Source of the DNA: Cavia porcellus
Taxonomy: Eukaryota > Chordata > Mammalia > Rodentia > Caviidae
Reading direction: 5' to 3'
DNA: 64,000 nt
NCBI RefSeq assembly: GCF_034190915.1
Contig: NW_026947485.1
Location: forward strand, 34,361,519-34,425,518
Position 1 is the stretch's first letter. Each line of letters opens with the position of its first letter. A program made the position numbers and the translations under genes. The notes below the pieces were generated by a model, which saw only the letters and a program-made list of their open reading frames with translations, made no database searches and was not told where the DNA came from. Shown piece after piece: positions 42,691 through 54,939 of the stretch.

Positions 42691-42818
42691 GACCTGTCCC
42701 TGCAACTCATCTGGGCTCCAATCATCCAACATATTAAATCAAATAACAAGATAAACACACTCAGTTCCAGTGCTCCTTCCAAAAGGAAAACGCTCCAAGA
42801 GGACTTGACGGGACACTT
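42691..42818. repeat. Local duplication of about 127 bp, copy B
   Basis: Second copy, 1.73 kb from copy A, same orientation. The flanks do not match, so either a segment was duplicated or both are fragments of one unrecognised interspersed repeat. Confidence 0.85.
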
Positions 42819-43379
42819 GGAACATTTGTTTTACTTCTTTCTACCCCCAAGAGCTTCCTGGTGACATTTTTTTTTCTTGCTTGCTTTGCTAAGTTTCATA
42901 TGCTTTAAAAAATTGAAATATAATGCACCTAATTCCCTTAACATAAATGCACCATTTTGAAGCATCCTGCTGTGTGGTATTTAGTAGATTTGCTATTCTC
43001 TGTGACTTCCTGTCTTGTGGCATTTCATGTGGGAGAGGATGGAAGGGGCCCAGAGCTGGAAGTTTCCCTTACATGTTTACAGGGAGACCATGGCTATCTT
43101 AGCTCACTGGCATAGCTTCTCTTCTCTCTGGAATTTCTGGAGAAATCCAGTCCATAAAACTTGACTTGGCCATGAATGTGCCAGCTGGGTGCTCATTTAA
43201 AGTTTTCCATGTATCCGAGCCTCTTTCCCAAGGTCAGGGGTGTCCTTCCACACTGGTTACAGCCTACACACCTCTGACTTTACAGCAAGGTCAAACTAAT
43301 GTGAACTGGCAGGTTAGTGCTCAGAGCAGATCCCTGGACAGCAAGCAGAGAGTTTTGGGATGCTGATAGAAACTTTAGA

Positions 43380-43485
43380 ATTCTCCTGCAGATGAGGAAA
43401 CCGAGGCCCGGTGACTCCAAAGATGTGCCACCCAATAATGGTAGAACCAACACTCAAACCGAGCCCTATTGACTCCTGCCAGGCA
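43380..43485 (+). repeat. MIR SINE
   Basis: CAGATGAGGAAACCGAGGCC...AATGGTAGAACCAACACTC is a standard MIR core with a deletion. Confidence 0.65.
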
Positions 43486-43489
43486 CGGG

Positions 43490-45150
43490 GTACTGGACAG
43501 GATTGTTCTGGAAATCAACATGCAGGCCGTACCGCGCTAACTCTAGGGAACTGGGCTGGGGTTTAGTGAGTGAGCCATGCCCAGTGGAAGGCCTAACCCA
43601 GAGAAGGAAGGACACCGGAGGGAACCCTTAGCCAGGCTCTGCTGCTGCCTGGGGGCTGCCTCCCCTGCCCTCGCCCAGAGTTGCTGTCATTTGTTGCCCC
43701 CAGCTCCCTCTCCAGGCCGCCCTTCTTCAGCATTAGGTTGGCTGCAGAACATTCCTGGGAAGGGCAGTGCTGAGCCGGAATGGGGTCATACTGAGCTCAT
43801 GAGGCAGGATTATTACAGTCTCAGGGAGTTGGCAAAAGGCAAAGATTATTTTAAAGTTAAATTATATAAGATTTATAATTCCATTAAACAAAAGCTTAAA
43901 TCATACTCAAAACTTATTGCATTTGCGATAGATTATTATTATCTGTGCTTTGAATTATTTAAGATTATATTCTGTATGGTGAATCACTACATGATCGCTC
44001 ATTTTTTCTGCATTTGGACTTGTTACATGGTGGCTTGAAATAAATCACAAGGTAAATATTTGCCACAGCAATAGGAAATGCTATAAATGAAAAGTTTACT
44101 TTGTTTTTACATTTATTATCCACAAAAAGGTCCATAAGGCACGACACCTCCATTGGTGCTGAAGATAAGAACTGCTGAGCTCCCATCTTGACATTCTGCA
44201 AAAGAACCAAGCAGTGATGAAATAGAGGTTTAGTGGATCAGATCACAGGGAAGGGGCCGAAGGGAGATGGCTGCACAGACGGACACAGGCACATCAGCAA
44301 CTTCTTTCTTTCCATCGTTTATTGATTTCATTCATCAACTATTTAGGATACTCACCATCAGGCACCTTGTTGGCTCTAACAGAAGCGAATGCCAGAGAAA
44401 ACAGATCTTCCCTCCAGTACCGTCTTCTCCTTCCTTGGAAATAGCCCACTTGGCCTGGGAGACTGTTTATTTGGGAACTTACAGAGGATAAGATGAATAG
44501 CTCTCAGGTTCTAGGTAAGCTAAAAGCCCCAAACTGGGTTTCTCTGTGCTAAAATGTGTTGGGAAATGTTGAAGCTTAGAGAATTTTGATTCCACCAAAG
44601 GAAAAATAGCTTAAAATTCTTGATTTAGCAAACAAAAATTCCATATTTCTCAAGTTACACATGTAGAACTGTACATATGTGTGCCAATATCTTACTAAGG
44701 ATTCCTACATCCTTTACATTTCTCTCTTTTTAAAAACATGTCAATGAAATCTCTTGGTTGCTCATTCACTGGCTTCTGTTTTCCTTTTGGTCCCAAACTT
44801 TAAGGTGTCTGAGACTGACTGGGGCACTCAACAAGGATGCAGACTCCTAGTTACATTCCCAGACCGGAGGTGACACCAGCAGCTTACACCTTCCCTGAAT
44901 TCTCCAGATAATTCCAAAGCAAGCAGTATAAGAATAGCATTTTGCAAAACTTTCTGTATTGCTGATTAAATAATACAATGCTGTTTTCACTCTAAAGAGG
45001 GTTCATTACTGCTTACCATCTTTTCCAGCCCAATTTTTGCAGTTTTCTTTATGCAATCTGTCTCCCTTAACCCTGCGGTCCAAGAAACCTGACTTTGGGG
45101 TCCGGCGGAAGCTCAGTTAACTCCAAGAGGACGAGGTTTAAAAAAAAAAA
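43490..45150. other. Intergenic, no supported gene
   Basis: The 153-codon plus frame at 43577-44038 changes abruptly from GC-rich to AT-rich composition in the middle and has no domain, so I treat it as chance. Nothing else recognised. Confidence 0.5.
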
Positions 45151-45156
45151 AAGCTG

Positions 45157-45288
45157 GGGGCTGGGGGTTTAGCTCAGCGGCATAAGCGCCTACCTTGCAA
45201 GCAGGTAGTAGTGAGTTCGATCCCCGGTACCGATAAAAAGGGGAAAAAAAAGACACACACACACACACACACACAAAAAAACCACATG
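45157..45288 (+). mobile_element. ID SINE, sciurid type, with A/CA-rich tail
   Basis: The tRNA-like body at 45157-45240 has an A box (TTTAGCTCAGCGGC), a B box (GAGTTCGATCCC) and ends GGTACCGATAAAAAG. The tail contains (AC)n. TSD AAAAAAAGCTG is at 45146-45156 and 45289-45299. The body is little diverged, so the insertion is young. Confidence 0.9.
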
Positions 45289-45689
45289 AAAAAAAGCTGC
45301 AGTCAAAACTGTAATTCAAGTTTCTGCCACTGGGTGACACCATTGCTCCACTTTCTTTTCCTGGTCAGCTTCACGAGAGAACTCCAAAATCCTGACTTTT
45401 GTACTATGGTTAAGGTAAATTTTGTTTTGATCTGCTTTTCACCCTCTGCTACAACCTTTGGTTCAGACAGACAGTGACACAACACAGAAAGGTTCCCTGG
45501 GATAGAAGTCGAATTTACTCCCTCATTCACAGGTTTTAAGGGATACATTTTTGTATTTGATTAAAGATGGTCCCTGGCTTGAATAAACAGTAGGATTACT
45601 AACAATCAGGTTGGGCAGGTTGACCATGACTTAGCTATGGAAAAGTCATTTTTCTTCCTTTCGTTTAAGCCCAATGCAAAGATTATTAA

Positions 45690-45830
45690 GGAAAGATACT
45701 TGGTATTTTTTGGTCGCCTCTTGTGTCCTGTGTATTTTGTGCATCATCTCATTTAATTTTCACCATAATTCTTTACCTTCTTTTTTCTTGGGAAGGAAAA
45801 CTGCAGGCCTGAGAAAAATGAGATCAAGAG
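45690..45830 (+). repeat. MIR SINE, diverged
   Basis: GTGCATCATCTCATTTAATTTTCACC followed by AAACTGCAGGCCTGAG fits a MIR body. Confidence 0.55.
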
Positions 45831-45834
45831 CAAT

Positions 45835-47460
45835 GTCTTAAAACCCCACACTTTTTGGGCCTGTAATACCATTTCTCTGTTTGCAGATTGGATATTGATA
45901 ATAAGCAATTCTGTCTTGGGCAAACCAGTGGGACACTCTAGTCTTTGCCTGCACTCAGAAAAGAAAATTCTGAGCCCCAGCTGCTGAGCCACGGAGACGG
46001 CATGATTCACTTCTACTGCCAAGGGCAGACCAGATTTAAAAAAATAGATGAGAGGAAGGGAAATGACGGGCTCTAATGAATGGGCAAACAGTCCTCGCCA
46101 TGGTTAAAATCAATGAAGCAAAAATAGATGGCATTTGAGAAAGCCAGGCTGAGGGCCTGCTGGGCAGAGAACCACAAGTTTCCTATGGTCGTCTCCAGTC
46201 CCTCTTACACCCACAGACTTCTGCTGCGGCTCCAGGGACATGGAGGGGCACCCAGCAGAAACTGCACGGGATACACTGAGCCAGCAGTGACCTTGCTGTC
46301 CTTATCCCTTCCTTATGTTCAATGAGGGTGCAGTACGATGGGATCCAGGTTAGTTAAGGCACAAACAGAACTTAACAGGGCTAAGTTCAGAAATTACGCA
46401 GTGTCAAGTTGGTCACGGTCTGAGTGTTTTGCCTTCCGTCTTCCAAAGCCCTCTCATAGGTTGAACAGCCTCATTTCTTTTTCTGAGACCAATCTGCATT
46501 ATCAGCGTCTGTTTTCTCTGCATTATGGCCCAGCCCTCCCCTCAGGACCTCAAATCTGCCTAAATCAGACAAAAAGGGGAAAATACAACTAACCAACAAC
46601 ATGTTCAGGTGACGTATGGCTGGGGACTAGTTGTGTGGTTGCTTGATACTAAGCTGTGTTAAGTAACATAAAGAAAGGGGTGCTGCAGCTGTCCCCCTCC
46701 ACGGTCACCTGGGAACTGCTGTTTGCCGCCATGTCAGCTGTTGGTCCTTCTTGCTGTGCTGGCCTCCTGCGGCCCCAGCCTGTGTGTGCGGGCATCAGCC
46801 ACACACATGCTCAATAGGCAAATGGCGGTCAAGCATCCACTGTATTCTCGGCTGCCTTCTAGGCATCGGAGGTTCCTGTGGGAGGTGCGGTGAGGAGACA
46901 AACAAGCACATAAACAAACAGATCAGGTGGTAATGAGAGTCCAGTTAATAGCGAGGAAATATGAATGACCAAGGGCTTCCAGTAGAAGGGGTTATCTTTA
47001 AACACCAAGGTTTCCGTGACGGTATCCCTGACCTCATCCTTTCCCTAACAATTCATCATAGGCTCCTACAGACCCAGAGACAGGCCCAAAGAAAACAGGT
47101 TTCACTGTCTTCATCTTTTCTCAGGGGTGGATAGTAGGCAAGTCCTGAGGCCCGACCACTCTGGCAGTAGCTGGTGTGCAGAGGAGGCTGGGGTTGGGAG
47201 CTGGAGGTCATCTTATTGTCACAGACTGCTGCAAAACATGAGAGCCAAACCTTGCCTCCTGATGACAGGCCTGAAGCAGGACAGGCAAGAGGGCTCCTCT
47301 GCCATCATCTTCCTGCCACCATGCATCTGTTCCCACCCTCCTTATTTTCTAGAAATGAAAGTGTATGGAAAAAATGGACAATGTTATGGACTTTCTAAAT
47401 CTCTGGTTCACCCATACATGGCTATACTTGAATCAAATTGGAGCAGACGATTTCTAAAGT
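45835..47460. other. Intergenic, no supported gene
   Basis: No recognised repeat or gene. The 128-codon plus frame at 47127-47513 runs into the 5S pseudogene and has no domain. Confidence 0.5.
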
Positions 47461-47467
47461 CTCTCCA

Positions 47468-47572
47468 CTCTGTATTTAGATGCAATCTATGGCTCCCATT
47501 CAAAGGAATGTGATCCTGTTTAGCTTCCAAGATCAGATAAGATCAGGTGCATTGAGGGTGGCCTTTAATGAT
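47468..47572 (-). pseudogene. 5S rRNA pseudogene, decayed
   Basis: The minus strand of 47510-47562 reads as the 5' half of 5S rRNA: ACCCT, then GATCTTATCTGATCTTGGAA and AGCTAAACAGG. The middle control region is damaged by a deletion, but TTGAATGGGAG and AATAC of the 3' half follow. Many differences are C-to-T or G-to-A at former CpGs. It is not a functional 5S gene, because the C box and intermediate element are broken and no Pol III T-run terminator follows in place. Confidence 0.8.
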
Positions 47573-48439
47573 GGAGCCTATGGAAGGGGACAGGAATACT
47601 GCTATCTATCCCCTGGGAGATCTAACGGGACTGTTGTCATTATGATAGTCATCGTTTACCTATGATATATCATGTGATAAAGAACTGTGCATGAATCCTC
47701 TCATATTTTATAAGCACCCTTTAAGTAGGGGGTTCAGTTATGAGGAAATTTATATTCAGGTAGGTTATATCACTCATTCGGATGGCATCCAAGGGTCCCT
47801 TCCAGGCTCTTGTACTGTTCAAAGAGTTGGACAAGACAAGCAAAAAATGTAGAGGTTTTACATTTATTAAAGTTATTCAAGGTAAGAGAAATAGGGGAAA
47901 GACGTGTGTGCAAACGAAGCGCTCACAGAGTGAGTGTGGGCCATTTAAACTGGAGGAAGACATACACCCTGCACAGTGCAGGGCAGGCTAGAGAAAAAGC
48001 TCACATTAACCACGAGTCTAATAGCAACTGTCTCTTACATCCCTGTTCTGATGTCAATTCTAGGCCTTCCTATCAAAAACCTCCTTGATCTTGTGCCAGA
48101 AGAGAAAGCCTCCTGACAGCATTCTGTGGTCAGGATCAGGTACAGGGATCAGAGGCGGTTCTGCCAGTGTGTCCTGGTCATGACTGACAAGCCATGCCTG
48201 CTTGCACGCTGGTGTGTCAGGCCCATTGTTCTAGCCTCCTGTGAGGTATCCACTTGGGTACTGGCGCTGAGTAGCCCTGAGCTATGACTACTGTCCGTAG
48301 GATGACCTTGATGTCGTCTCCCTGGGATATCAAAATCCTAAAACATGAGTCCAATGGAGGGAATACATCAGCAGCTGTCACCTGCTGCCCAGGTAGGGGG
48401 CGAATGGCTAAGGTGGCAATAATGTTGTTCACGCACTGC

Positions 48440-48825
48440 CTTAGTTACTTTATCATTATTGGGGCAAAATTCCCAACACTCACAAATTAACGAAGAGGTT
48501 TAGTTTGGCTCACAGTTTGTAGAGGTTCCATAGTTGGCTGGTTCCAAGGCAGGGTGGAAGAGCAGAAGACAAACAATTCAAGGAATGGTAGGCAGAAAGC
48601 AGAGAGGAATCAAGGAAGGATCTATACATACACTCTTCCAGGCCAAGCCACAGTGACCCACCTCCTCCCACCAGGCAAGACCACACCCAGCTATAAACAT
48701 ACCAGCAGACTAATCCTGTGATGAGTGTCACACACCACTGATCCAGTCACCTCCCAGAAGCCCCATCTGTGAGCACATGAGGCTTTAAGGAACATTTTAG
48801 ATCTAAATTACTGCACAACACCCAA
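48440..48825 (-). repeat. ERVL-MaLR-type LTR, antisense
   Basis: TTAGTTACTTTATCATTATTGGGGC, GGTTTAGTTTGGCTCACAG, TTGGCTGGTTCCAAGGCAGG, then an end in AAATTACTGCACAACA. Same family pattern as 18543-18948. Confidence 0.6.
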
Positions 48826-49597
48826 GATTGGGAAAGAGGCACTGTGTTTCTATGTGAGGGCCGCTTCATTAGAGTGCCAGAAACTCCTCCTATAACACTA
48901 TCCTATGTCACGTAACACACACTTGTATAATGTATTAACCATGTCTCCAGGAGCCATTTCTCACGTGTTCCTGTGAACCTTGACAAAGCATTTTGCCTAC
49001 AACAAACCACAGTAAATATGTGGATGAATATAGCAAGGGCTATGTAGTTTATAAATGCTCATATTAGGACTTATGACAACTCTCACTTCATAAATGATAG
49101 TGACTTTAATAGACATTATAAATTAATGAACTAAAGGGAAAAGTAACTTGTGGAATATGATCCATAAGGGATCCTTCACATGAGAGGAAAAATCTTAGAA
49201 GTGGGGGTGGATGCAAAATTTTTCAGCCATCAAAGACTATGAAAACTTAACCAAAGTAAGATTTTAGCCTGAGGTTTTGTGTGGAGCAAATTCAGACTTC
49301 CAAGAATGGCCAGAGATAGAAATGAAGGTCCAGACACCGATCTAGGTGTTCAGTTCATTTCAGCTTTGGAGAGAAGATCTCCTTAAGGATATCCGGCCTC
49401 CCTGGAGGAGAATCCCAAAGCTGTCCTCACTCAGGTACATCTCCTGCCAGTTGTTTTCACTCAGCTTGTTTGAAACAATGTATAGTAAATGTACAAAAGG
49501 GGACTCTGACATAGCACCTGAAACATTAATTGGATCTGAAAAAATGCTGATGTCCACTTTTCCATGGATGCACCAAGGTGAGGCTCCTCTTTGCTTA

Positions 49598-49968
49598 TTA
49601 TGGTGTAGATCTAGAATGTTTTCCCCAAAGGCTCATGTGTTCAGAGGTGAGGTTTTTAGAAGATTGTTGGCTAATGGGTATGCTATTGCTGACTTGCTGT
49701 TGGGAGGTGAGGCCTGGTTGGCGGAGGCCTCTAGGTGTATGACCTGGAAAGGTATACGGCACAGTACCTCCCTCCTGCTTCCTCCCTTCTCTCTCTGCTT
49801 CCTAACCACCGTGATGTGAGCAGCCATTGATTGCCCAGATCCTTCCACTGTACCATTTCTGCCTTGGAGCTGACCACAGACTGCAACCCTGAGCCAAAAT
49901 AACTTTCTCCTCCTGAAAGTGGTGGGTATTGGATATTTTGTTTCATCGACAAAAAGTGTCTAAGACAA
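49598..49968 (+). repeat. ERVL-MaLR-type LTR, sense
   Basis: TGGTGTAGATCTAGAATG, CCCCAAAGGCTCATGTG, CTGACTTGCTGTTGGGAGG, then GAGCCAAAATAACTTTCTCC and a TGTCTAAGACA end. Typical MaLR layout. Confidence 0.7.
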
Positions 49969-50532
49969 TTTTTAATTGATTTACTGAGTGTTTTCAGCTT
50001 TAGTAATGGCTTCCAGATTTGAGTACCAAATATATCAATGCAGTGCCAACGAGTTCACATAGGTATCTTGACTGGCATTTTGCAGATGATAAAACAGATC
50101 ATTCTAATTTCAAGGCTTTGGTTTTTGTTTCATTTTTTTCACTTCAGCCTTACTCAGCCCCTTCAAGTTCAGCTCAGACCATTGCTACACATTTATGAGC
50201 TGGCAGCTTCCACTGAATGGTGGGTTTAGGGTCTGAATCACCGAAAATGATATTAGGAAACATGGATTCAGGTCTTTACAAAAAGAGGACGCTAACAAGT
50301 GAGCTGAGCAGAGCACATAGGGCTGCAAAGCCTCTGAACAATTGACTAAATATAAACTGCCTCCTGTTCACTGAAGAACGGTGGAGAGGCTTCAGGTATG
50401 GGTGGCAGTGAGGGTATGGGCTTATGCAGGAAGAATGTTCTTGTCTTGTAAGTAGGGCTGAAATAAAGACTGAAGGCCACTCCTAAGAGTCACTGTCTTT
50501 GTCTGTTGGCCATTACCAGTTCAATAGAGCCC

Positions 50533-50538
50533 TCTAGT
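50533..50538. repeat. Left 6-bp target duplication of the IAP-like LTR
   Basis: CTCTAG; the right copy at 50968-50973 is CTCTCG (5 of 6 match). Confidence 0.6.
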
Positions 50539-50967
50539 GTCGGGGTCGCTCCCGGCCGGCCGGAAAGACACACGACAAAGTCTGGCGGTGTGCAACCTTG
50601 TCTTTATTTGTCTCCGCGTGGGCCCCGCGAGGCCTCCTCTCTGCCACCAGTCCTTTCTCGCCGGTGGACTTTCTCTATCTCTCTCGTGCTTCTTCCCTCG
50701 TGGCGGGAGAGGCATTCACTTTTATAGGGTGACAGTAGCCAATCAGTTCAAAGCGCGCGATGCGGGCTGACTGGCTAACATCAGTTGTTGCTAGGCAGAC
50801 TATCTTACAGAGCGGGTTGTTTAAGTCGCCAGGGCAATCAGGGGGCAGGAAGCAGGCGCCAACTTGGCTCACTCGATGGGAGGGGCAATCTAGCTCAGGC
50901 TCCGCTCCCACCCACAGGCTCTACGTCCGCCAAGTAAGGCGACCGGTGTCGGCCGCGGCTCCCAACA
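50539..50967 (-). mobile_element. IAP-like (ERVK, class II) solo LTR
   Basis: A 429-bp minus-strand LTR, TGTTGGGAGCCGCGG at its 5' end and ...CCCCGACA at its 3' end, so bounded by TG...CA. U3 carries a TATA box (CCTATAAAA, 50720-50728 on +). R carries AATAAA (50603-50608 on +). The TGTTGGGAGCCGCG start matches mouse IAP LTRs as I recall them. CpGs are unusually well kept, suggesting a recent insertion. There is no internal proviral sequence, so it arose by LTR-LTR recombination. It carries no viral gene. Confidence 0.85.
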
Positions 50968-52421
50968 CTCTCGGGAAAACTGAATTTTGTGATTGATTAT
51001 CAATTAATTGATCACCTCTGGGCATCTTTGGATGTGATCATTTCCTCGTCATGGTGAAAATGAAAACTATCCTATGAAGGTCACTTTCACAGAGTATAAG
51101 CTAAGCTCCTTGGAGGCAAGAAATTAGGCACTTGGGAGGATTCTAGAGACTTTAGGCGGCTGTCAAGCTCGAGACCTGAGAAGGACCATGACAGATTAGT
51201 GTGGTGTCAGCAGGGAGCCCGGCTTCCTCTGTGGGTGTTTACCTGTCTACTGAAAGAGCTCTGAGGTCACACTTTGGGGCAGCTGTAGACTGAGTGGAGG
51301 GGCACCACAAGCTGGCAGAGTCCAAAGACAAGAGGACATATGGCCTGGGTGAGGGGCACAGACAGTTTCTGGGCTCTTCCCCACCAGCAGTAACCACACT
51401 GGAAATTCTTAAGAGGGGAAGCCATGGTCTATCCAGTGGAAGGTGGTTATGGAACTCAGGTAGAGCCATGATCCATAGAGTTGGTTTTGTTTCAGTCATT
51501 TGTTCTAGCTCAGGATGCCTCAGCATCCTCAAGACCAGAGCTGTGGCACAGAGTGAGGTGCTCTGGTTCATAGCTATCCCCAGACACAGACACTTACATT
51601 AACTTCTAAACATAACTGTGTGTGCCTGGAAAGCACAGAAACCAAAAGTGCTTTTATTCCCCAAGATGGTCATCTATAGGTCTTAATCTGGATCAACTAT
51701 GACACTCTGGGAAATTCTGGCCCCTCCCCTCCTAACAGGAAGAAGTAGGTGAACTTTTCACCCAGTCCTTATGTCCTTGCATGGAGGTCTAATGCTGTCC
51801 CAGGTCACACATGCACAATTACTAGTTCCGCCTCCCTCCTACCTGTTCCTTCCTCATTGTTCTCTGTCCCCGTTGAACAGCTCTACCATTTGGCCAGTTG
51901 CTCAGGCCCCACTGTTTTTTTGTGTTTTATAGATTTTATTGAGTTTTTAATTTGTGTAAGGAAACAGTTGCACACAGAAAAATCACAAATGAACAAAATG
52001 CTGTATTTTTTGACAGCTGTCCAGGAATTTTGCTCAAACACAGGCAGAGAAAAATAAAGTGAGATAATTCCAGAATGGATGTAGTGGGATTTTGGAGGGA
52101 CGTTAGAGGATGGGTTGAAGAAATTTTGTTAGACTTTGCAGGTGAGGTGAGATTTTTGCTTGATTACAGGAAACTGAGTAGGAGGTTTCTAAGAGATAAA
52201 TATCTATAAAGAGTTGCAATTTATTTTCATCACCGCAATATTTTGGGGGCATTTTCAGTGGCTATATCTTTATCTCTATATTTTGTCCTTAATTTATAGA
52301 CATAAAATTTGTGTTCTTTCCACGCTTTCCCTGTCCTCATATATATTGTCTTCTCAACTTTTACCAAGGTTTACAATGTGCCGCTTTGTAAGTTAACTGC
52401 AAAGAGAAATGAAGGTTTTTA

Positions 52422-52537
52422 TTTATTTATTTATTTATTTATTGGTCTTTTTCCTTTTTTATCGGTACCAGGGATCGAACTCACGACTGCCTGCTTGCAA
52501 GGCAGGCCCTTATGCCGCTGAGCTAAATCCCCAGCCC
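52422..52537 (-). mobile_element. ID SINE, sciurid type, antisense, with TSD
   Basis: The minus strand starts GGGCTGGGGATTTAGCTCAG and ends GGTACCGATAAAAAAGG plus an (AAAT)n-type tail, visible as (TTTA)n at 52422-52443. Perfect 18-bp TSD GAGAAATGAAGGTTTTTA at 52404-52421 and 52538-52555. Confidence 0.95.
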
Positions 52538-52999
52538 GAGAAATGAAGGTTTTTAAGAATCAGAGACAATGTTCCTATTGTGGAAATATGGGATCCATAA
52601 CATTAAGGATTAGAAAAAGCATATAAATTCTAACTACCCTATTCCTTTATGCCAGTTACTGAGTGGGGAAGAAGGCCAGTTCTGTCTTGAAAATGCCACA
52701 GCAAGGGCTCTGCGTGTGACAGCATGTTCCCCATGTAGAGAGGATTTTCAGCCTCCACCAAAGGCTGAGTTATAGGTGAGCTAAGTAGCTGATTCTCCAG
52801 CACAGGTATCCTCAGGTGGTTGATGCATAGTAAAACAAACAGAAAAATGGGAGATGAACAAAACAATCATCAAAATTTTTAAATCAGTTAGGACCACTGA
52901 ATCCCTTTCAACAAATCATAGTGCACTACAACCATCCTTCAATAAAATAAAGAGGATAATTAAACCAACTTGGCATGTCATATGCATGGATAGTAACCA

Positions 53000-53335
53000 C
53001 TTTCCAGTAGCTGGGAGAAAACACCCAACACTCACACCTTAACTGGTTCACAGCGAGCAATGGTTTAGTTTAATATCATCAAATCTGGGCAGAATGAAAG
53101 GTTATGAACACAGTTGTTTATCTCATGGCAGCCAGGATGTAGACAAAAAAGGAGTCAGAGACTCCTTGGAGAAACTTTCCAGGTCACAGTATGAGTGACC
53201 CAGCTCCTAAGACCTCATTCAGATATCGATTTCCTCAGTTTATGATTTCACTGATAAACATATTACCTCCATGATTCAATCACCTGACAAACACAGATGA
53301 TTTGGGTGTTCAGTTTAGATTTAAACCACAATAGC
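53000..53335 (-). repeat. ERVL-MaLR-type LTR, antisense
   Basis: GGGAGAAAACACCCAACACTC, CATTCAGATATCGATTTCC and an end at TTTAAACCACAATAGC follow the antisense MaLR pattern. Diverged. Confidence 0.5.
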
Positions 53336-53371
53336 ATGTATGAAAATGGCCCAAGAAAACCCACTATGTCA

Positions 53372-53420
53372 CATAGTTACTAGCGCATATTTATTTAATA
53401 AATATGCGCTAGTAACTATG
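53372..53420. repeat. 49-bp near-perfect palindrome (24-bp arms, 1-bp centre)
   Basis: Arms 53372-53395 and 53397-53420 are exact reverse complements with one T (53396) between them. The sequence is not low-complexity: the arms contain TAGTTACTAGCGCATATT. Confidence 0.97.
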
Positions 53421-53839
53421 GGTAAAAACCCAAATGTCAGGCCCCACTTTTGAATCATACTCAACTCCTCTCTTTCACACTCAAAATCTAATTCATTACT
53501 AAGTCCTTGTGGCTTCAGTCTCAGAGTGTTGCCAAGGTGTGACCCTGTTGCCATCGCCCTGCGCCTTGCTAGAGGACCGAACTGACCTCCTGCCAATCTC
53601 CAGCTCCTGTGATTCCCTTCCAACAGTTTATTCCCCATACTCTGGCAAGTCATCCTTACAAAGTGTAGACAACACTGTGCCCTCGGCCATCTTGAACAAA
53701 ACCCAAGGTTCCATGTGCAGCCCAAGTTCTGCTCTGTCTGCCCCAACATTTCATTTCCTGCTCCTCCTCCTCTTTCTCACGCTACCAGAGCACACAGTTG
53801 TTATACTTGCCCTGAAGAGCTACACTCCAGAAAGGCTCA

Positions 53840-54155
53840 GGGTTTGTCCCCTCACTTTATTTAGGTCTCAGTTCAAATGTCAACTCCTCAAAGAAACTTT
53901 GTTTCTGATGAAACCAGCCACCTTTGCATGTTCTGTTTGTTCACTCTATTCTGTGTTCTCCCTCACACTCTTCAAAATTGTTTTATCATTTTCTCTGATT
54001 TATTGAGTGCCATCTCTCCCACTAAAACATAAGCTCCCTAAAGTCAGGAGCTTTCAAATACTTTGCCATCCGCTGGATCTATGATGGTACACAGAGTCAT
54101 GACTGCATAATACCTGCATATTCTCAGTCGCTACTTGATGAATGAATGAATGAGT
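53840..54155 (+). repeat. LINE-2 3' end
   Basis: AGGTCTCAGTTCAAATGTCAACTCC...AGAAACTTTG, then CATAAGCTCCCTAAAGTCAGG and a final (GAAT)n: the usual order of the L2 3' region. Confidence 0.7.
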
Positions 54156-54834
54156 GGTGGGTGGGTAAGGCAGCCCAGCCACACTTCCCTCTGTGGTAGA
54201 CCTGTGCTCATGGTCTCAGAACTTCCTGAAAAAGCAAACCTCTCAGAGCTCCCTGAGGAGTCTGGTGCCTACTAGTAAGTTCATACTTCTTTCCAACTTT
54301 CTTGCTTCCATCCAGATGAAGCCCCTCCAGATCTCTGCCCAGCACTCTGAAAAAGTAGATTGGCTTCCTCTCTTGTAGTCTTAGCTCTGCACTTGGACTT
54401 CTTGGTTTGGTCTCCCCCAAATTTCTCTCTATCTTACAGAGACATGTTCTAAATGGAAATTTCTTGTAATGAGAAGGAAAAGACTTGCCATGAGGCAGCA
54501 GGAGAAGGAGAGGGAGTATCAAGGAGAAGTCATGTCAGGTGGGCGGTATTCCTTGTCTCCCTAGCAATGACCATACAGCTCTGTCTTATACAGAGGTCAT
54601 TGACGGTGTCATTTGGCTCTCCAGGTCTTCTTTTTCATTCTCCATGTTCTCCTTTCTAGATGAAAGAGGAATAGGGCCCTGATAAAGGCAAGACCACCAG
54701 AATCCAATTTCTTTTTCTTCAGGTAGTATCAGATATGGCTTTGAATGAATGCAGCAAAGTAGTAGATTTGGTTTTGAAATGGAATTATTCTTTAAATATT
54801 ACGCAACTCTAGAATGTAGATCACCTGTTTTCTC

Positions 54835-54935
54835 ATTTGATCAATAAGGAAAGAGAGGAGCAATAACACTAAGTAACTTTCCACGATCATAGAAGTGGTA
54901 GGGGTAAAGCTACGAGGTGGAATCTACACTGTTGT
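54835..54935 (+). repeat. MIR SINE, diverged
   Basis: AACACTAAGTAACTTTCCACGATCATAGAAGTGG matches the MIR core order. Confidence 0.5.
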
Positions 54936-54939
54936 CTAG

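Noticed and set aside
43577..44038. 153-codon plus-strand frame
   Set aside because: Abrupt change from GC-rich Pro/Ser/Leu-rich to AT-rich composition, and no domain.
53540..54006. 165-codon plus-strand frame
   Set aside because: Its second half overlaps an L2 fragment and the first half shows no domain. Chance reading frame.
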